Source: Pyrenophora tritici-repentis (taxonomy: Eukaryota > Ascomycota > Dothideomycetes > Pleosporales > Pleosporaceae). Taken from it: a DNA stretch of 64,000 bases. A program made the position numbers and the translations under genes. A model generated the notes under the pieces. The model did no database searches and had not been told where the DNA came from. It saw only the letters and a list, made by a program, of their open reading frames with translations. The stretch lies in contig NC_089390.1 of assembly GCF_003171515.1 (NCBI RefSeq), positions 2,666,001-2,730,000 on the forward strand. The letters are read 5' to 3'. Every line of letters begins with the position of its first letter. Position 1 is the stretch's first letter. Positions 1 through 12,450 of this stretch are shown piece after piece.

Positions 1-332
1 TAGGAGCGGGGACACCAAGCAGCTGGCCGTAGCTGGGTCCTAGGTAAGAGGCAGGGTCGTTGTATAACAGTGAAGGCTTTTGAAATTGCCATGCTTAGAT
101 TGGGAACATGATATGGGCCTTGACTGTTCATGAAGCACGGAAGTCCGACAAAGATGGAGTTGGGAGTGATGCCCTGGTGATGGCCCGGTACGTCGCATTT
201 TAGACGCCCAGGGCGCTTGTCTCATTTGGGTTAGTGGTGCAGAACCTCGACCCGCTTCTCAGAAAAAGTTCGGGAAGTCGCGACATGTTGCGACTGAACT
301 GAGAGACGGCAACACCACGAACAAGTCTCAAT
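1..332. other. 5' flank of PUF6
   Basis: No gene seen. Short open frames on both strands have no recognisable content. The stretch probably holds the promoter and leader of the plus-strand PUF6 gene that starts at 333. Confidence 0.5.
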
Positions 333-2617
333 ATGGCCGGCATTAAAAGAAAATCCGCGGGCGCAACTGCGCCCGAAATCAAGACCAAGAGCAAAAAGGT
401 CAAAGTCGATAAGCCTACCTCGAAGCACGAGTCGAAACACGAAGTCAAGCCTGCGAAGAAACCATCCAAATCCAAAAAGGAAGAGAGCCCTGGTGGATCC
501 GAAGAGTCGGACACTAGCGAGCAGGAAAACGGCTTTTATGGTTTCTCCGCTGCCGAGGGCGCAGATGTAGACATGAGCGATGCAGAAAGCAGCGAGGAGA
601 TTGAGGAACAGGATGCAAAGTCAAACGGCAAGACACGCAAGCGCAAGGATGACACAGAATCATCGAAGAAGCCCAAAGGCGATGTATCTGAGTCAAAATT
701 GGCGGGTCTAAACTGTAAGGTCTTGAGAGGATTACGTTCGAAGCACCAGGCTAATTGTGTCTCCAGCGAACAACTCACGAGAAGCGCATGCGAAGCAAAA
801 GGCCCTCGCCAAAGAACGAAAAGCTGCCAAGCCAAACGCTGACATAATTGAGCGCTCGAAGAAGCTTTGGGAGAAGCTTAGGTTGAAGTCGCACGTTGAC
901 AAGGACGAACGAAAGGAGCTCGTTAAGGAGCTATTCGAAATCATCACAGGCAGAGTCAAGGACTTCGTCTTCAAGCATGACTCTGTACGTGTCATTCAGA
1001 CGGCGATAAAGTACTCGACTATGGAGCAAAGGCGAATGATCGCAAGGGAGCTGAAGGGCGAGTTCAAGGTCCTGGCCGAGGGCAAGTACTCCAAGTTCTT
1101 GATCGCCAAGTTGGTGGAGAAAGGGTAAGCAGACCAGCCACACAATCCACTCCAGAACTAATGGGAACAGAGACCCCGAAATTCGCGATCTTGTCATTAC
1201 TGAATTCTACGGCCACGTCAAGCGCATGATCAACCATCCCGAAGCCGCATGGATACTGGACGATATATACCGGGCTGTTGCAACTCCGGAGCAGAAGAGC
1301 CGCCTACTGCGTGAGTGGTACGGGCCCGAATTCTCCATCAAGGGCCTTGACACGAAGGGCACCGATAGCGCAGAGTTGTCAGTCATCATAAAAGAATCGC
1401 CCGAGAAGAGGAAACCCATCATGGACTATCTGGAGAACCAGACCAATGCACTCATTCAGAAGAAACTCACGGGTTTCACGATGCTGCACGATGCTATGTT
1501 GCAATATTTCCTCGTTTGCGAGCCCGGGACTGAACAAGCGAACGACTTCCTCGAACACCTCAAGCCCGACCCAACAATCAAGGAAGGCGAAGAGGCCGAC
1601 AACGTGGATTTGTTGAAGAATCTTGCCTTCACAAAGTCGGGTTCGCGGCTAATGTCACTGTGCTTCGCCTATGGCACAGCCAAGGACCGCAAGCTCTTTT
1701 TGCGGCCGTACAAGGACACAATCGAAACCATGGCTTTCGATCAACATGCTCATCACGTCCTCCTTGCCGCAATGGCAGTCACTGATGACACCAAGCTATC
1801 AGCCAAATCCATCTTTAGCGAACTTCTACCAAACAATGACAGTCTCGCCGAAAAGGTGTTGAACCTTGTTAACGACACTCGCGCACGTACAGTTCTGTTG
1901 TACCCATTTGTTGCAGATGCCAAGTGGCTATTGGATGACAACACACGGGAGCGATTGTCCGAGTTGTACACTATTCGCCAGAAAACATCCAAGAAGGACC
2001 CGAATACCCGTCTACAAGAGATTGCAAAGAACATCGAACCGCAGTTACTAACGGCAGTCACTGCCCGAGCTGCCGAATTTGCTTCTTTTGCGTTCGGATT
2101 GCAATTCATGGGTGAAGTTCTCGTTGGAGCACCAGAGGTTGAGCCAGCTAAGCGCAAGGATGCCTTGACAGAGATTGCACGTCTGTCGCAGTCAGTCTTG
2201 GACTCTGCGCTGCCTGCATCAGCAGGAGACAATAAAGCCGGAAGCCACGGCAAGAACATGCTGAAGACGCTGGTTCAAGGCGGCAAGTTTGACCCTACGA
2301 CCAAAAAGGTCGTCCCGGTTGAGCCTTCCCTTGGTTTCGCCGATTTGCTCTGGCCTCAGATCAAGGGCAACATTAAGGAGTGGGCTACGGGGCAGGGCTC
2401 TTTTGTTGTAGTTGCCTTGACTGAAGCCGAAGGCTTCTCAAAGAAGGACGAGGTCCTGAAAGCTTTGAACAAGGAGAAGAAGGCTCTGGAGGCTGCTGCC
2501 AACCCCTCGGGTGCTCAAAATGGCGAGTCAAAGAACAAGAAGCAGAAAAAGGGCGACAAGTCGGACACCACCCCTAGAGGGAATGCAGGTGCAAGGATCC
2601 TTCTTGAAAAGTTGTAG
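333..2617 (+). CDS. PUF6: Puf6-like pumilio/CPL-domain ribosome biogenesis factor
   Basis: Three exons, 333-714, 767-1124 and 1171-2617, give 728 residues. Donors GTAAGG and GTAAGC, acceptors CCAG and ACAG, and a CTAAT branch site keep phase across both junctions. The N-terminus is a Lys/Ser/Glu-rich nucleolar-type tail. The segment with KQKALAKERKAAKP followed by SKKLWEKLRLKSHV is typical of Puf6/Penguin proteins. Degenerate PUF repeats follow and the C-terminal half matches a CPL-type domain, ending in a basic KNKKQKKGDK tail. Family knowledge: Puf6 acts in nucleolar 60S subunit assembly and, in yeast, represses ASH1 mRNA. The length is close to yeast Puf6 (656 residues) with a longer tail. 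The next gene starts 428 bp downstream on the same strand. Confidence 0.93.
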
Positions 2618-3044
2618 ACAGTCATTTAGCAGCGTATGTATCATTTGAACAAGTAGTATGATACCCATCTGGGCATTCCACATTTGTCTTCTCCACTCAA
2701 CTTGCATTGTTGTGATATGATGGTTATGTCAGTATGTATTTGTTACATATCGCATAGTTATGTAACCAACTCGATTTAGTAATGCTTCCGCTGAAATATG
2801 CATATGCAGATTCCACGCGAATCGCTGGTCGCTCTTATCACAAAAAATGAGTTGCTCCTTCCCTGATGCTCACCTCCCTACGTCGCTTCCAAAACATAGC
2901 AAATAGATGGCCTCAAACACCAGAATCTAGACGTCGCATTCGAGGACCCAGCGAATTCCCACCGCGCTCAGTTTTCTAGCCCACAACACGCGACTTCCCC
3001 ATCCCAACAGCCTTGAACTCAATCACACTCATACTCCCGCCAAA
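2618..3044. other. Intergenic: PUF6 3' end to GIG1-like gene
   Basis: No gene seen. AT-rich just after the PUF6 stop (probable 3' UTR), then pyrimidine-rich up to the next start codon, typical of a fungal promoter and leader. Confidence 0.5.
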
Positions 3045-3758
3045 ATGCCCCAACTCCCCACTCTAGACGAATCCTCCCTTCCGTCCATCTTCCAAGCCGA
3101 ATGGCGTTCAAATCCTGACCCAACGGCTCTCCCCTTCCCGCGCTCTAACCCCCCATTCGCCCTCACCGCAATAGACTGGCATCAACTCTCGCTCTCGGAC
3201 TCGGATTTCACACCGCATACCTGGCCAAACCTCCAGTATCTAATTTCCACCAACCGCCTCGAAGAGCTCAAACGCTGGCCCAGCTCCCTCAAAGCGTATC
3301 TAGCGTGGACTGCGCACGTTAAGCAGAAGTACGGGAGCGTGATGACATATCTACTGCACCAGCGCTTGTACTGGGAACCCTTAGCAGAAGATGAGAGTGG
3401 GGGAACGGGTGCATTGCGCTTTGCGGTGAGAAATGACACTCCGTTTGCGGATCCGGACGACTACAAGATTCTAAGGAATGATTGGACGTATGCGCTGGAG
3501 GGGATTTCGCATATTGTGGTGTGGCTGAAGCAGCGGCTGCCGGTTGATGAGAAAGGTGCGTTGAATGAGGAGGGAAAGGCATTGGTGGATGCATTTGTGA
3601 AGAGAGAGTTTAGGGAGAAGGGCCGGGAGGGGGAGGTGGGGAGTAGGGTTATTTGGTTCAAGAATACTACTGATTTGCAGAGTGTGAGGAGTTTGGAGCA
3701 TGTGCATGTTTTGGTCAGGGGGGTGGATGAGGGGGTGCTGGAGGGGTGGTTGGTTTAG
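3045..3758 (+). CDS. GIG1: DUF3605 / N-acetylglucosamine-induced protein 1-like
   Basis: Single exon of 237 residues with no introns or signal peptide. The central block with FTPHTWPNLQYLI, NRLEELKRWPS, the KQKYGSVMTYLL stretch and DYKILRNDWTYAL is the hallmark of fungal DUF3605 proteins. The C-terminus has a WFKNTTDLQSVRSLEHVHVLVR segment, also conserved in the family. The Candida member Gig1 is named for induction by N-acetylglucosamine; its biochemical role is unsettled, so I propose no reaction. The length fits the family. The DNA after about 3500 becomes very G-rich on the coding strand. The start is the first ATG and is preceded by CCAAA. Confidence 0.85.
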   Translation: MPQLPTLDESSLPSIFQAEWRSNPDPTALPFPRSNPPFALTAIDWHQLSLSDSDFTPHTWPNLQYLISTNRLEELKRWPSSLKAYLAWTAHVKQKYGSVMTYLLHQRLYWEPLAEDESGGTGALRFAVRNDTPFADPDDYKILRNDWTYALEGISHIVVWLKQRLPVDEKGALNEEGKALVDAFVKREFREKGREGEVGSRVIWFKNTTDLQSVRSLEHVHVLVRGVDEGVLEGWLV

Positions 3759-4634
3759 GGTGGAAGGTAAGGTGGATGGGGGGTTGAGTATTGGGGAGCT
3801 TGGAGGATGGGCATCGCGGGTCTGGTGAGCTCTATCATCTCATCGTGTATGTCATTATGATCCACAGATATCGTTTGCGTGTTGGCTTCTTCAACGCTTA
3901 TCACGTGCATTCGAAAGAAGTTATAATAGATGTGGTATGGTCTATCCAGGACGCCTTCCTATGCTGAACAGCTGTTTGCAGTATTTGACACTCATTTTGT
4001 CAACTACATTATATTTACAGAGTGTCACAAAGAGACAATATTTGAAATTAGTCATGCTGCTAGTACCCACCAGCACGCACGAGTCAGATCCGTAATCTTC
4101 CTATCCGCACACTCCTCACCTTTCATGAACGTCATCACTTGTCAGCCCTTGAGCCCAGAACATGACACTTTACATGTAGCAAACTTTCTTTTTTTCCTAA
4201 CACCTCATTCGACAGCGAATTGTCTTTTCACCTTTCACACACGCTACAAGCGGCCCTCACCGGATACTATGGCAATCGCGATAGATCTTCACGGGGCGAT
4301 CTGACATAGATGGCGCCGATCGTTGCCGACGTGCATCGTCATGGATTTGTCGATAGTTTCTTTGAGCCCTCGACCCGCGCAAACATCGTGTCAGACTAAG
4401 CTCTCGGAGCCGCATTTCGCTTGTATGCCGATCGGTCATGGGCATTCTCGGCATTCGCGTTGTTCCTCTTGCGGGTCAACAATCTTTCGGCTGCCCCTGG
4501 TGTCTGGTGTCGGTGATGATGTCACACATGGAATTCTACTTAAGGATCTGACGCCGGAGCTTATGAAACTGGTGCTACCACTCCAGTTGTTGCTTTTTTG
4601 TCTACGCTTTCTTGTAGTTCGCGACTGAAGTAGG
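3759..4634. other. Intergenic: GIG1-like gene to MFS transporter
   Basis: No gene seen. Several open frames of 60-125 codons lack recognisable content. The stretch probably holds the 3' UTR of the upstream gene and a long promoter and leader for the transporter at 4635. Confidence 0.5.
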
Positions 4635-6513
4635 ATGCTCGACCTAATTCGCGATTCGGCTTTTGGCCATTGCGTTCGACTGGTAACACGCGGAAAGTAC
4701 CTCCAGTATCCTGAAGAGAGGGACCACGATATTTGGAAGAAGTACGTCAGTCATGAAAAGTCGGGATATGCAGCCTACCATGGAAAAACTCATCCGCCGG
4801 AGGACAATGCTGAAGAGGCATTGAGGGAGCTCACCCAGGCGTATGATGTAAGGAGTCGCGAAAGACACGACTCAAATACTACCGCAGTAGGGGAGGGGGT
4901 CAATGAAGCAAGTGGTGTCAGGGTCGATCCTGAGAAGGGAAAGGACCTTCACGTCATCGATTGGTATGGGCCGGATGATCCACAGGTATGTCTGTTTGAG
5001 ATGGTGGGTTGCGAATTATGCTGATATGCTCTTAGAATCCCCGCAACTGGTCACGAGGGAAGAGATATTTTGTCACGTTTGAGATTTGCTTCCTCACCTT
5101 TTCTGTGTATATTGGTTCAGCGATATACACACCTGGTCTTATGGGCGTCATGCAAGAGTTTGGCGTTGCTCAGGTCCCTGCGACCTTGGGGTTGACGCTA
5201 TATGTCGCCGGGTACGGTCTCGGGCCTCTCCTCTGGTCTCCGATGAGTGAGATTCCGCAAATTGGACGGCTATGGGTGTATATTGGCACTCTCCGTAAGT
5301 CAGGCTACCTTTTCACGTCGAGGTATAACGCTAACGTTGTTTTTCGTAGTGGTGTTTGTTCTCTTCCAGTTGCCGACCGTCTACTCGGTCAACTTTGGCA
5401 TGCTTCTTGCTTTCCGGTTCCTCACTGGCTTCTTCGGCTCTCCTGCTCTTGCTACAGGCGGTGCTTCCATCGCCGACATGTATCGACCCAAGAAACAAGT
5501 CTATGGCATGGCTGTCTGGGGTGTAGGAGCAGTTTGTGGGCCTGTGCTCGGTCCCTTAGTAGGAGGATTTGCCGTCATGGCGGAAGGTTGGAAGTGGACC
5601 ATTTGGGAACTGATGTGGCTATCCGGCATCTGCTGGGTGTTCCTGTTCTTCTTTCTACCGGAGACAAGTTCGCCCAACATCCTGTACCGCAGGACCAAGC
5701 GGCTGAGGAAGTTGACTGGCGATGATCGGTTTACTTGCGAGCCGGAAATGACAGCGGCTGAGATGACACCCAAGGATGTGTGTACAAGCCCATCGAAACG
5801 TTGAGAACACGAAGCTAATATGGTACCAGGTTATCCTAATGAGTCTGGTGAAACCCATCACCTTGAACTTCACCGAGCCAATGGTGTTTCTGCTCAACCT
5901 GTACATTGCACTCATCTACGGTCTTCTGTACATTTGGTTTGAGTCGTTCCCCCTTGTCTTTGAGGGGATATATGGCTTCAACCTTGGCCTCGAGGGGGTG
6001 GCCTTCCTTGGCATCCTTGTTGGCACATTTCTTGCCGCCGGGGTACTGTTCGCATGGAACTACTGGTATCTAGAACCGCAGTTCGACGACAATGGCAACA
6101 TTCAACCAGAGAAGCGTCTTATCCCCGCCATGGTCGGCTGCTTTGCGGTGCCCATCTGTCTGTTCTGGTTCGGATGGGCTTCGCGATCCGATGTTCACTG
6201 GATCGTACCAATCATCGGGTCTGGCTTCTTTGGTGTAGCAGCGTTCACGCTATTCCAGGCGGTCCTACCGTACTTGAGCGATGCATACCCAGACTCAGTG
6301 GCTAGTGTGCTGGCGGGCAACGACCTGATGAGGTCTTCATTTGGTGCGGGGTTCCCTTTGTTCGCCAATGCCATGTACCAAAGATTGGGTATCAACTGGG
6401 CGAGTAGCTTGTTGGCCTTTCTGGGTATCGCCTTCATCCCCATCCCGTTCGCTCTCTACAAGTGGGGCAAGCAGATTAGGCACAAGAGCAAGCTGGCGAG
6501 GAAGGATATCTAA
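4635..6513 (+). CDS. MFS multidrug-type transporter (DHA1 family)
   Basis: Four exons, 4635-4985, 5036-5294, 5350-5777 and 5830-6513, give 573 residues. Phases agree at all junctions and GCTAAT precedes the last acceptor. The N-terminal cytosolic tail (about 130 residues) ends in WYGPDDPQ-NPRNWSRGKR, the signature just before helix 1 of fungal Flu1/Tpo1-like H+ antiporters. Twelve hydrophobic helices follow, with a charged central loop around residues 340-360. Helix-4 region RFLTGFFGSPALATGG and the central KPITLNFTEPMVFLLNLYIALIYGLLY segment are characteristic. Expected role is proton-coupled export of drugs, toxic compounds or metabolites at the plasma membrane; the substrate cannot be read from sequence. 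It is not in an evident biosynthetic cluster. Confidence 0.92.
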
Positions 6514-7295
6514 GGGGTTTGAGGTGAAAAGCATGCCATGATGAAATTAATTTGTCCATATGACTGTAATGTAATGAATAGTTCGGAAATCCCGACGACA
6601 GTGGCTGTTGCACGTGCTGAAGCTGGGTGCTTATCATGGTAGGCTCGATATACGGTCGACGTCATAGCTGGATGGATTTACGGCTAGATTGCGTTTGCAT
6701 CAGGGTCATACCTGGATGACAGGTCTCGCCGTGGCCGTGAGTGTGGGAAAGGAGGTCCGGATTTCTCTGGACCCTGATCTACCGAGATTTGAAGCCGGAG
6801 AGTAGGGCCGCTTTTGGAATGCAGAGGAGGTCGGCCACTGAACATTTAGGCTGGGGAGGCCAGAAGTCACGACAGGCAAGCGCGGGCATGGGTGGTGGGT
6901 GGAGAGAGTGTTCCAAGGCCGGTCCCCCGCCTAGCTAGCGCATGTGCATGTCTTGGGCGCATGCAGCGTGGGCAGATTACGCTTGTGGCGACATGAAGGG
7001 CAGTAGTCAGTCCAACGCTCGGGGGCGACTTGTCTAGCACGAGGGGAGAGGTTTTGAAGGCGTCGCAGAAGTGGTGCTCAAGCGCTAGGTTCGCGCTTGC
7101 TCGTGAAGCTTAATGTTGATAGATAGGCTCGCCGCTGCGCTGTCGAGACGGGCCGCATAATCGCCATACTGAATACCGTACCCCGGGGATTTGCGTTGCT
7201 TGTTCAGTCGTGCACCGCCACAGAAATCTCGCGAACAGGTTTGAAGCGCTGATCTTTTCCGCCGCGGGCTACGGTGCCCCGACTGGTCGATTATC
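6514..7295. other. Intergenic: MFS transporter to MAPKKK
   Basis: No gene seen. Contains the transporter 3' end and the 5' region of the SSK2-type kinase. The last 300 bases are GC-rich with no recognisable open frame. Confidence 0.5.
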
Positions 7296-10200
7296 ATGAG
7301 CGGACATGTACGCAGCGTGCGCTTCTCGAGCCCAGCCCACCACAACGCACTGCTGCTAAACAACATGGCCATGGCCGACGCGACCAAGCCCGTCGTCGTC
7401 AACGCGCCCGAACCCCCCCAGCGAGTCGAGAGCTCAGGGTCTGGCTCGTCAGGCGATTCCGATGATCATGCTCAGCTTGGCACTGCTGGCATCGAAGACG
7501 GCCAGTACAATTTTGCGCCTCCAGTCGAAGCAACGAGTGCCGTCGACCAAGTAGCTCCTCTGCGAGAGCCAACCTACAGCTGGAACAGCAACGCCCCGTC
7601 ACGCAACCGTGGACCTCAGATCATGACCGACGTGCCACCAGCAGTGCCCCAGATCAACGGCAACGCCAACGCCAACGGCACCACGTCGTCGACCAGAGGG
7701 CCCCGTCCGTCCGCCGTGCGCACTCCCAGCAATGCCTACGCACCTGCCCGCCGCCCCCAGCAGTTCTCGCTCAATTCAAACAGCCACCGCCCACGCAACA
7801 ACTCGGCCACACGGTCGCGGCGTAACAATCCCAATGCCGAGTACCGCGCCCAGGAACAGGCCTATGTGCAGCGCATCCGCCAGGAAGACCAGCAGGACGA
7901 CTTCTTCGACCCGGCCCTGCGCACTCCCAGCTTGGGCTACAGCACCGACTCCGAGACGGAAGATGAGTCGCCATCGACGGCCGAGTATGTCGAAAACGAC
8001 CCTTACGACCAGGAAACGCTGCTTTACTATGGCAATGATGACATGCAGCCCTCGATTGAGGAGCTCAAGATCCCCGCCAACCGCGAGCGTCTTGAGTGGC
8101 ACTCGATGCTGGCCAGCGTGCTCACGGGCGACGTGGTCAAGCAGGAGAAGAAGCGGCTGATTGGCAGCACCGAGCAGCAGGGAGACAGCACCATGAAGGC
8201 TGAGATCTGGATGGGCATCCGTGCCAAAGTGTGCGGGCGCTCACTGCAGGCACAACGGCGCATAGTAGACGACACAAGGAGCAAGATCCGCGCCAACCTC
8301 GACAGTATCATCTCGTTTGAGGTCGGAGGTGAGGCCGAGGCAGGCCAGACGGCCGCGCAGCAGGTTGAGGACATTGTCAAGAAGATTGAAAAGGTCGAGA
8401 GCGCCTACCCCACGCGACAGGCGCTTGAGTTGGCATATCCAAAGGCAGCCTCGCAGCCCTACAAGGACGCCTGCGACGCCGTCATCGCCTGGCACAACAC
8501 CATTGCCCTCATCAACACGGAAATGTCCATCCTGAAGAAGTGGGTTGGCAACGAGGAACTCGACTTCACAAAGCCCCGGCCACGCTCGTCGCAGGACCAT
8601 CACCTGACCGACGAGTCTTCGTTTATTGACCGGATACTCAAGGAGGATGGTCTCAAGTCACTCCAGGGAGATACAAACCTACTCGCTCCACTAGAAAAGG
8701 TGATCCAAAAGGCCAAGAACACCCTCATCGCCAACGCCGAGGGTTTCGCCGACAGACATCTTCCGCCCTACATCGAAGAATTACTCACCCTCATCAACTT
8801 CCCCTCGCGTCTGCTCCAGGAGATCATCCGCGTTAGGTTATCCTACGCTAAGAAGATCAAGGATCCTTCACAACAGGGCGTCATGATGGCGGAACAGATG
8901 ATCGCCCAGTTCCAGATCCTGCTCGCCATGGCTGGACAGGTCAAGGAGAGCTACATGGCCATCTCGCGGCCAGAACCCGGCTGGGATCTGCCTCCGTGCA
9001 TCGAGGAGAACTTTGACACCGTCGTCTTGGATGCGCTCAAGTTCTACTTTAAGATGCTGAACTGGAAGTTGGCCGCAAACAAGAACACTTTCAAGGAGGC
9101 TGAAATCTTGGAACAAGAATGGGACTTTTGCAACAAGCTCGGCAGGCAACTGCAGGGAGGCGATGTCGAGACCGCAGAGCAGTTTAGTGTCCTCACTTCA
9201 AAGTCGCTCACTCGTCTCAGCGCGCACTTCGAACGAGAGTTGCAGCGTCGGCCAGACGAGCTCACCGGATCTGAGATGGAAAAGAGGTACAAGCAAATAC
9301 TGGATTCCGTCCGTGTTCGACAGCGTAAGCTGTTCCGTTTCTCCAGGATCTTGACACAGCGGTTCGAAAACTGTACAGAGTTCAACATCAACAATATCGA
9401 CTTGGACGAGGAACAACTGCATGAGCTGTACGAATCCTTGGTCGTGACCGGACACTTCCTCGTCGAGACGACTGGTGGTAACAACAACGGCGTCTACATT
9501 GTCGCGTCGCCAACCGCACTTGACCGGCCAAACGACATCCAATCGCTTCTCACCACTTGTTACCACGCCGAAGAGGCCCCAGAGGATCCATCGAACCCAT
9601 ACGTCTTGATCATCAGACCAGAGCAACATCTTTACTGGCCAGGCAAGAAGATGTCCGCCAACATTATTGAACCCCATCTCGATCTCAAGCCTGGCCGCTT
9701 GCGCCTCGTTGCCGATGGCTCTCAGCAACGGCTGGCCAACGCAAACATGTCGTTCCTCTCCTCCATAGGTATTGAGCTCAACATCCTAATCGATCAACGC
9801 GCCAACCTTCCACGTGTCAATGCAGAACTGCAAAAGATCAAAAAGACGGCATACAAGCTATCGAACACCATCATGGACAGTGTCGAAATCGTTCGTAGAC
9901 AGACTGTCGGTCTTGACTGCCAGGATCTCATACAGACTTGTTTTGCCTTTGCTACCGAGTTCGGCCAGCGTTCCGTTCTCTACATGGACTACAACCGTCG
10001 CGCTATGAACAACATCAAGCTGACCAGATTGGCACTAGACTGGGTCAGTTTCATTTGCGACGACTGCATTGCCTCGGATCGAAAGACGTTCCGATGGGCT
10101 GTCGTAGCTTTGGAGTTTGCCATGATGATGACTCGCGGCCAGAATATCCTATCAATTAGTGAAGAGGAATACTCGCAGCTGCGCCTCAAGGTAGCTGGTT

Positions 10201-11482
10201 GTATGTCGGTCCTTATTTCCCACTTCGATATCATGGGTGCAAGGTCTACTATCGCCGCCCAAGCTGAGCGTCAGCGTCTAAATGCCATTGCTGGAAAGAG
10301 TCTGTTGGACCCTAAGAACGCCAAGGACGACGATGAGTCGATTGAGATGACTCAACAGCAATGGATGCAAAGACTTGAAGAGATTGACTCATTCCGCAAG
10401 GACAAGGAAGCTGAACGTCAGGCACTTGGCAGGGTACTGGAAGACTCTAATGAAGCTGATCGTGCTCTGACCTACCTTTCTTCCTCGGCGACAAATGTTA
10501 CCCTCCGATGGCAGCAGGGTCAATTTGTCGGCGGTGGTACATTCGGATCAGTATACGCGGCTATGAACCTCGACTCTAACCACCTCATGGCTGTTAAAGA
10601 GATTCGTCTACAAGATCCGCAGCTCATTCCTACCATCGTTGCTCAGATCAGAGATGAGATGGGTGTGCTGCAGGTGCTTGACCATCCGAACATTGTGTCT
10701 TACTACGGTATCGAGCCACATCGTGACAAGGTATACATCTTTATGGAATACTGCTCCGGTGGATCACTTGCTGGCCTACTCGAGCATGGACGTATTGAAG
10801 ACGAGACTGTCATTATGGTTTATGCACTACAAATGTTGGAGGGTCTTGCGTATCTACACGACGCTGGTGTCGTCCACCGTGACATCAAGCCCGAGAGTAA
10901 GTTTTGCATAGCCCCTTTGTTATCTTTACCTCGCACTAACACTACTCAGACATTCTCCTCGATCACAACGGAGTGATCAAGTTTGTCGACTTTGGCGCCG
11001 CCAAACTCATCGCTCGTCAAGGTAGAACCCTCGCGGCTGAACACAATGCTACACGGCAGGGTCGACAGCGTTCCATGACCGGAACGCCGATGTACATGTC
11101 TCCCGAAGTGATTCGTGGAGGCAGCACCGGCCGTCACGGTGCCGTGGACATCTGGTCATTGGGTTGTGTCATCCTTGAGATGGCCACTGGGCGTCGTCCT
11201 TGGGCATCTATGGACAACGAGTGGGCCATTATGTACCACATCGCCCAAGGTGACCCGCCGCAACTACCCTCTAAAGAGCAGCTGAGCGACACCGGTATCG
11301 ACTTTCTGAAGAAGTGCTTTGACCGTGATCCGAACAAACGCGCTAGTGCCGTTGAGCTACTGCAGCACGAATGGATCATGACGCTCCGTGCCCAACTATC
11401 GTTGGAGCCAGCAACGCCGACTGATAGTAACTCGAGCAGCGGAACGCCGCAGAGTAGTAGGCACAACTCTACCTACAACTAG
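7296..11482 (+). CDS. SSK2: HOG-pathway MAP kinase kinase kinase (Ssk2/Ssk22/SskB type)
   Basis: Two exons, 7296-10896 and 10950-11482, give 1377 residues. The single intron (GTAAGT...CACTAAC...CTCAG) falls inside the catalytic loop, giving HRDIKPEN then ILLDHNG when joined. The long N-terminal part has a low-complexity Pro/Ser/Asn stretch (first 230 residues) and then the conserved regulatory region of Ssk2-family kinases. The kinase domain runs from about residue 1070: glycine loop FVGGGTFGSVYAAM, VAIK-type lysine in MAVKEIRL, DFG in KFVDFGAAKL, and GTPMYMSPEVI. Family knowledge: it phosphorylates the Pbs2 MAPKK downstream of the Ssk1 response regulator in osmotic stress signalling. Length is near yeast Ssk2 (1579). 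A second ATG at 7365 is an alternative start. Confidence 0.95.
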
Positions 11483-12450
11483 ACATGTCCCGTGTTTGTT
11501 CACAGGGAGAGTTGTAAAGCCGTTGGCTGACTACCATATTCTGTGATAGTGATTCGTCGCTCCTCGCTACAGAAGTACAGTTTTGATACTAGCAGAAACA
11601 GTCAACTGAGCCCCGGATCGAGGTCGTCCAGTATTTCTCCATCTAGTCATGGGCCAGTCACTTCAGCGCTCTGCCCCTTCCGCCAATCTCAAATCTCCGA
11701 ATCTTGATGGGGATCAAACGATCAAACCCGCCGTTTCCACCATAGCTGAGACTGTTGTAATGTCTTCAATCCCGCACTTACTCTGCAACTTCCCGCTAGC
11801 GTCTCTTGGGAAGTCTGCACGCTTGTGTTGGTTATCTCCTTTTCTTCGTCTTCACTTTCTTTACGCATTACTGTTATCTCGGGCAGTCGGGCATTTTCTG
11901 TATCGGGCGGTGTTTCTGCATTAGCGACGGCGTTTTCTTTGCTGCCTTGGGCCTATCTCTCTCTCGGGTTGGGTTAGTTTCTAATTACTGGACTATCATT
12001 AGGGGGGTTATAGAGTACTGGTGGAAGTATTTACCTTCGCTTATGACGAGAGACGCGGCATACATACTAAGCAACGATTGCCCTGCGAGGCCTATACCAT
12101 GTTCTAAACATTTGCAGTTTTGGTGTTGACTTGTGATTGATGGTTGTCCGTTCGCATCCCGTGTTGTACCGAGGATGAACAATCACTAGGCTGTGGTGTT
12201 GATTACTTAGCCGATGATGGAGAGGTGCGGGACAGAGACGCGGGCGCAAACGGAAGGGACCTCGGCGTACCGATCCGCCGCAGCTCGGAGGATTATCATG
12301 TCGAAACGTCATGCACTTTTTCTGGAAGCAATCTGAAGTGAAGCGACCAGTCCGGCGTATACCAGCCCCAACGTCTGAGGGCTATTTCCATGATGCGTAG
12401 TGCATCTTTCAGATTTACGAAATAGCAATTGAACCTCTGACGGCGCGGCA
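11483..12450. other. Intergenic: MAPKKK 3' region to HEM25
   Basis: No gene seen. Contains a T-rich stretch (about 11830-11990), likely 3' UTR and downstream sequence, then the HEM25 promoter. Short open frames here look like chance. Confidence 0.5.

Noticed and set aside
11649..12129. Small genes in the MAPKKK 3' region
   Set aside because: Open frames of about 90-107 codons have low-complexity, T-rich hydrophobic content typical of UTR read in frame, with no splice or family support.
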